From Phycisphaeraceae bacterium (GTDB lineage: Bacteria > Planctomycetota > Phycisphaerae > Phycisphaerales > Phycisphaeraceae): DNA of 64,000 nucleotides. A program made the translations under genes and the position numbers. Below are positions 62,414 to 64,000 of the stretch, in pieces. Each line of letters starts with the position of its first letter. The stretch's first letter is position 1. Below the pieces are notes generated by a model. The model was given only the letters and a program-made list of their open reading frames with translations. It had not been told where the DNA came from and did no database searches. The DNA is taken from contig JAJDCS010000044.1 in assembly GCA_029260715.1 (NCBI GenBank), positions 62,001-126,000 on the forward strand, in the 5' to 3' direction.

Positions 62414-64000
62414 TTACCGATGTGAAAAGGTACCCCGCGTCGCCAAGCCCATCCCTCCCAGAAGGACGATCAAGCTCAGTGTGCCCGGCACGGGGACAGC
62501 GGGTGTGTTGGACGCGAAGGGGAATGCGTCGTTGGTAAGATCGGCCACGCTATCAAACAGGTGGCTCTGCCAGATAAGCAGGTCTTGCCCATCGACTCGG
62601 CCGTCGAGGTTGAAATCGCCTTGGTCCCACTCATAGCCGGTGAAGAGGTTGGCCTGCCAGGTCAGCAAGTCTAGGCCGTTGACAGTGCCGTCAAGGTTCG
62701 CATCGCCGGGCAGGGCAGCCACCAGCGTTAGGCCGGGGCTGCCTCCGTGGTCGTATATTGGGACGAGTGTCATGTCGGCGTTGACAAGCGCGCCGTCGAT
62801 AAAGTAGAACCGGCCGCTGCGTGAGCCAGCCGTGATGATATCAAACTCATCGAAGTAATTAGGCAAGAAGCCGTCGAGCAGCGACACATTAAGCGTGCTG
62901 AAGAAAATCGACACATCGCCAACAACGTTGAGCTGGTCATACCCACTGACAGGGTTGCTTCCGGCTATCTCAAATTCGACTTGAGTCGTTGCGCCTAACT
63001 GGAGATTTTGATTAAGTGTCAGCCGGCCAACGCCGTTGCCCGGCTGGACCGTTGCGTCTGTGAACACGACAAGGTCGTTTTCCAGTGTCCCGCCGCCGGT
63101 AACGGTCGATGCGTGCCTGGCGATATCGATCGTGATCGGCGAGCCGTTGGCGGTGACCAGCAAGCGGTGCCCCTCGTTCACCGTTAGGCCGGTGATGCCA
63201 AAGTCAACGGGCCCTAGAAAATCGACCGTAGAAACAGGCGATGCCGACTGGATCGTGCCCTTAAAGTCTAAATCGAGACCCTCTTCAACGAAGATTTTAG
63301 CGTCTTGGCCTACGATAAGATCGCCGTCAATCAAGCCAATACTTGATGAGCTAAAGTCGCCCCCCAGTGGTCGATCAAACACGTCATAGGACAGTTGCAC
63401 CCCGTTGTCGATCATGACGGAGCCCCGAAGGTCGATGTTGTGGCTAACCGTTGAGTCCGCGACGACATGGACGTTCGCAAACACCTCATCGCCGCCGAGC
63501 CACTCCCCGCCCGCCATGACCACGGTTGTCCCGATGAGAGATGGGTCGCTAGACGTGGATGTCAGCAGCCGCCCGCCGGGCAAAACAGTCGTTGTGCCCG
63601 TGCCTAGTGCAAGAGAGTTTTTTGTTTCGAGCACGCCTTGGTAGATGGTGATGTCACCGTTGAACTGGTCGTTGACCCCTGCCAGCGTTAAGTAGCCGTG
63701 CGTGGTTTTTGCTACCGAGCCGTTGCCGCTGAGCTTCGCGTTGATCCTGCCGGATTCGACTTGAATAGAGTCCGCGTCAATCGGTGTTGTTGGGCTCTCA
63801 ATCCAAGCGTTATCCCTAATGGTCAAAGCGCTGAGGTCTACCGGTACGGCACTTGCATATTCGACGGAGTAAGTCCCGCCGTTTAAAACGACTTCGTTGT
63901 TGGGAGGTACAGCGGAGGCTGATTGGATATTTAGCTGACTGTTTACGGTCGTTTTGCCGCTGTAAGTGTTGTTCCCTCTCAGAAAAACAATACCAGTTCC
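62414..64000 (-). CDS. Large secreted PATR/dockerin/PEP-CTERM protein, cut by right edge
   Basis: The frame is open to base 64000; about 528 residues of the C-terminal part are visible. It has an autotransporter-associated beta-strand repeat at the edge (GTGIVFLRGNNTYSGKTTVN), a long beta-solenoid-like stretch with Gly/Asp-rich repeats (VTGGGTLENDLVV, QPGNGVGRLTL), two dockerin-like units near the end (GDANLDGTVNGLDLLTWQ and GDFNLDGRVDGQDLLIWQ), and a sorting signal VPVPGT, hydrophobic stretch, TRGTFSHR. The protein is exported, probably surface-located, and its N-terminal part lies outside. Confidence 0.85.
   Translation of the reverse strand, partial: GTGIVFLRGNNTYSGKTTVNSQLNIQSASAVPPNNEVVLNGGTYSVEYASAVPVDLSALTIRDNAWIESPTTPIDADSIQVESGRINAKLSGNGSVAKTTHGYLTLAGVNDQFNGDITIYQGVLETKNSLALGTGTTTVLPGGRLLTSTSSDPSLIGTTVVMAGGEWLGGDEVFANVHVVADSTVSHNIDLRGSVMIDNGVQLSYDVFDRPLGGDFSSSSIGLIDGDLIVGQDAKIFVEEGLDLDFKGTIQSASPVSTVDFLGPVDFGITGLTVNEGHRLLVTANGSPITIDIARHASTVTGGGTLENDLVVFTDATVQPGNGVGRLTLNQNLQLGATTQVEFEIAGSNPVSGYDQLNVVGDVSIFFSTLNVSLLDGFLPNYFDEFDIITAGSRSGRFYFIDGALVNADMTLVPIYDHGGSPGLTLVAALPGDANLDGTVNGLDLLTWQANLFTGYEWDQGDFNLDGRVDGQDLLIWQSHLFDSVADLTNDAFPFASNTPAVPVPGTLSLIVLLGGMGLATRGTFSHR

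Overview
The window is GC-rich bacterial chromosome and most likely comes from a planctomycete, probably of the Phycisphaerae. The pointers are a cell-surface protein with the planctomycete export motif LESRQMLSA (35935-37860), three PEP-CTERM-type secreted proteins (16149, 24116, 62414), dockerin-like repeats, lpxA, and several families of short palindromic repeats between genes. The placement is inference; a 16S or ribosomal-protein tree from the rest of the contig would settle it.

Layout. 1-15400: a type VI secretion (T6SS) locus. It holds a lipoprotein, a 1862-residue protein joining a degenerate kinase domain, a membrane anchor, long helical repeats and a formylglycine-generating-enzyme (FGE)-like domain, then a run of TssK, TssL, TssM and a membrane-anchored TagF-like protein. 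In Pseudomonas the kinase PpkA and the FGE-like periplasmic protein TagR are separate members of the threonine phosphorylation pathway that activates T6SS; here both types of module are on one chain. This is the strongest candidate for something new. 15400-17000: csrA, an NFU protein and a PEP-CTERM protein. 17366-20460: tRNA-Thr, tuf, rpmG, tRNA-Trp, secE, nusG, the usual translation/transcription cluster, but without rplK after nusG. 20600-26930: rmuC, an acetoin-utilisation/HDAC-type deacetylase, a trypsin-like protease and a short uvrC. 27000-28800: an ArsR operon with two SRPBCC proteins and one SnoaL-like protein, with a near-consensus promoter and a perfect palindrome over the start codon. 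29000-42450: outer-membrane and secreted proteins, a VWA protein and a MoxR ATPase, an ABC exporter and a gene-poor, hairpin-rich stretch. 42660-49420: a DUF547 lipoprotein, a glycosyltransferase, comEC, and an ECF sigma/anti-sigma pair. 49600-58280: purB, a DoxX-like protein, lpxA, lipB, a GT-C membrane protein, a lipoprotein, and an ArsR-methyltransferase fusion followed by ahcY. 58450-64000: an SGNH-fold membrane protein, two glycosyltransferases, and the C-terminal part of a large PATR/dockerin/PEP-CTERM protein cut by the right edge.

Non-coding structure is unusually rich. Two elements of about 140-150 bp are bounded by 20-30 bp inverted repeats (21034-21182 and 28848-28984), and each encloses a core that resembles a repeat found elsewhere in the window. 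No insertion sequence, prophage or CRISPR array was seen.
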